The notes under the pieces were generated by a model. It was not told the origin of the DNA. It saw nothing but the letters and a program-made list of their open reading frames with translations, and made no database searches. A stretch of 64,000 nucleotides of DNA from Agrobacterium vitis (GTDB taxonomy: Bacteria; Pseudomonadota; Alphaproteobacteria; Rhizobiales; Rhizobiaceae). Below, in pieces: positions 62,608 through 64,000 of this stretch (positions within the stretch are counted from its first letter, which is position 1; every line of letters starts with the position of its first letter). The stretch spans positions 620,001-684,000 of the forward strand of contig NZ_CP118260.1 of assembly GCF_013337045.2 (NCBI RefSeq), given 5' to 3'. A program made the position numbers and the translations under genes.

Positions 62608-64000
62608 CGGGCGATCCCTTTCTTCTTGATGCCATATTGCTGCTCAATCGTCTTTGACGCCTTGCCACCTTTGGTGCCGATCGCATCCCCTGTCATGTCC
62701 GCAATCACGAACTTGGTCTGACGGCGGCCACTCGCATCCGTGGTCTGTTCGGCCTGAACATTGGCTTTGGAATAATTGTGAACGGTAATGTTGCCGCCAC
62801 CATTGTCGTTGGACGATTTGCTGGCGGCGGCCGATCCACCAACCACACCACCCTTGTCATAGCCGCGATAGCCAAGCCGCATGGCATCGACGGTTGCCGC
62901 ACCGCCCGCCCGCGCCACATCGTCCTGGCTCCAGACGACTTCCCCTTTATGCACGACGCCGGCAGGCTCCTTGCGTCCACCAGCGCCGGTAAACCCGCCA
63001 CCGTCGAAACCGTTGGTCAGGAACGAGCCGAGCGTCGTGTTGGTCTTGAAGCTGCTCGATGTCAGGCCGGACAGGATCGACGACAGCCCGGAGCTGCCGC
63101 CAGACAGAAGGCCCGTCAGGCCATTGCCGAGTTGGCTCAAGCCGTTCCCGAACACGCCGAGGTTCTGGTTTGCAGCCGCCGTGCCCGTCGAAAACTGGTT
63201 AAGCGCATCGGCGGCCTTGGTGCTGGACGATTGAATGCCCGGCCATAGGGATGACTGTGCCGAGGTCAGGCCCTTGTCCCAGGAGCCGCCGCCCATGCCA
63301 GCCTTGTCGCCGCCAAGGTCAAAATGCATGGTATCGAGCGCGCCGTATTTGCCTTTGCCGCCGCCAAAGTAACCGCCCCAGCGGAACTGGTTGGCCAGCT
63401 CCGGATATTTCTCCATCTGGACGGAACGCGCCGTCTGGGCAAACTTCTCGTATGAACCGAAGCTGCTGGCGTCCTGATAGTTGCCAAGCTTTTTGCCACT
63501 GGCGAGGTCGGTCAACTGAACGTCGGTTGCCAGCCCCTTGCCATGGAAACGCGGGTCGCCAGCCCGAAAGCCGGAAATCGCATCGACCTTGTATCCCGGT
63601 GTACGCTGGGCAGCGGTGTTCAGGATATCCGTCAGACGCGGATCGACGCCGCCGCCCTTATAATTGCCGGCGCTGGACATCGACTGTCCGAGGCCGGTCA
63701 GGGCATTGGCAGACGGACTGCCCGCCGTGTTGGCGTTGGCAGCTTGCAGCCCGGTCGCTGCAACGCCAGTCCCGGCCACGCCACCATTGATCATGACAGT
63801 GCCAGCCGTCACCGCCATGGAGCCGACAGATTTACTGTCGCCGAGCAGGTTGCTGGCAACGCCTTTGACGCCACCAACATCGGCCAGCGTACCGTAGTTC
63901 GATCCGGTCAGCGCGTTCTTGAGCGGGTTCTTCACCGCGAGATCCAGGACGGTCTTTTGAATGTCCTTCGAAATCCCTTCAAGCGCCCCGGAAATGTCTC
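62604..64000 (-). CDS. Phage tail tape-measure protein, C-terminal part, with M15-like peptidase domain
   Basis: The C-terminal part of a tape-measure protein; the frame is open through the right edge, and the GTG at 63935 is only an internal codon (upstream codons read GISKDIQKTVLDLAVKNPLK). An embedded domain shows SGFRAGDPRFHGKGLATD and then DTMHFDLGG, the His/Asp and HxD zinc pattern of M15-type peptidoglycan peptidases. Gly/Ser-rich repeats follow, then the common tape-measure tail HKGEVVWSQDDVARAGG. It sets tail length and may cut cell wall during DNA entry. Confidence 0.85.
   Translation of the reverse strand, partial: DISGALEGISKDIQKTVLDLAVKNPLKNALTGSNYGTLADVGGVKGVASNLLGDSKSVGSMAVTAGTVMINGGVAGTGVAATGLQAANANTAGSPSANALTGLGQSMSSAGNYKGGGVDPRLTDILNTAAQRTPGYKVDAISGFRAGDPRFHGKGLATDVQLTDLASGKKLGNYQDASSFGSYEKFAQTARSVQMEKYPELANQFRWGGYFGGGKGKYGALDTMHFDLGGDKAGMGGGSWDKGLTSAQSSLWPGIQSSSTKAADALNQFSTGTAAANQNLGVFGNGLSQLGNGLTGLLSGGSSGLSSILSGLTSSSFKTNTTLGSFLTNGFDGGGFTGAGGRKEPAGVVHKGEVVWSQDDVARAGGAATVDAMRLGYRGYDKGGVVGGSAAASKSSNDNGGGNITVHNYSKANVQAEQTTDASGRRQTKFVIADMTGDAIGTKGGKASKTIEQQYGIKKKGIAR

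Overview
The window looks like a chromosome or large replicon of a Rhizobiales bacterium in the Rhizobium/Agrobacterium/Allorhizobium group. The evidence is high GC coding sequence with strong GC third-position bias, intergenic palindromes of a type common in rhizobia, many ABC uptake operons, and a BiuH-like biuret hydrolase that closely resembles the Rhizobium enzyme. Both window edges cut a gene: a Pfa-type lipid synthase on the left and a phage tape-measure gene on the right.

Region 1 (1-9853, + strand) is the 3' part of a polyunsaturated-fatty-acid-synthase-like (Pfa) secondary lipid cluster. It has a megasynthase with a degenerate KS end, an AT and two double-hotdog dehydratases, then a PfaD-type enoyl reductase and two long acyl-CoA dehydrogenases. 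Region 2 (19614 down to 9902, - strand) looks like a single amide-responsive operon: a cytosolic AmiC-type sensor, an AmiR-type ANTAR antiterminator, a proline-iminopeptidase-like hydrolase, a five-gene dipeptide ABC importer and an acetamidase/formamidase. A strong intrinsic terminator lies in the leader just before amiC, as expected for antitermination control. Region 3 (20010-27941, + strand) is a LysR regulator followed by a second peptide-type ABC importer and an amidase.

Region 4 (38663 down to 28304, - strand) is a nitrogen-scavenging cluster for cyanuric acid, biuret and allophanate. It holds a BMP-family ABC importer, a formamidase, BiuH, a cyanuric acid hydrolase/barbiturase, a second isochorismatase-like hydrolase, a cupin and an allophanate hydrolase. 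A divergent GntR/FCD regulator (39006) follows, with a palindromic candidate operator between it and the importer gene. Region 5 (39708-52593) pairs a third peptide-type importer with amine or amino-acid catabolic genes: two HAD hydrolases, a class III aminotransferase, a GNAT protein, a DAO-family FAD oxidoreductase and an aldehyde dehydrogenase.

Region 6 (about 52800-64000) is the end of a prophage with a siphovirus-like tail module on the - strand: tape measure, a minor tail protein, a small gene in an ATGA-linked chain, DUF1833, NlpC/P60, a TipJ/gpJ-like protein and an S74 tail fibre. Two likely cargo genes follow, an FkbM-like methyltransferase on the opposite strand and a Dam-type DNA methylase, together with a broken second copy of the dam 3' end. 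The truncated end of an apparent host gene lies next to the dam side and probably marks the phage-host junction. I saw no tRNA, rRNA, CRISPR array, transposase or integrase.
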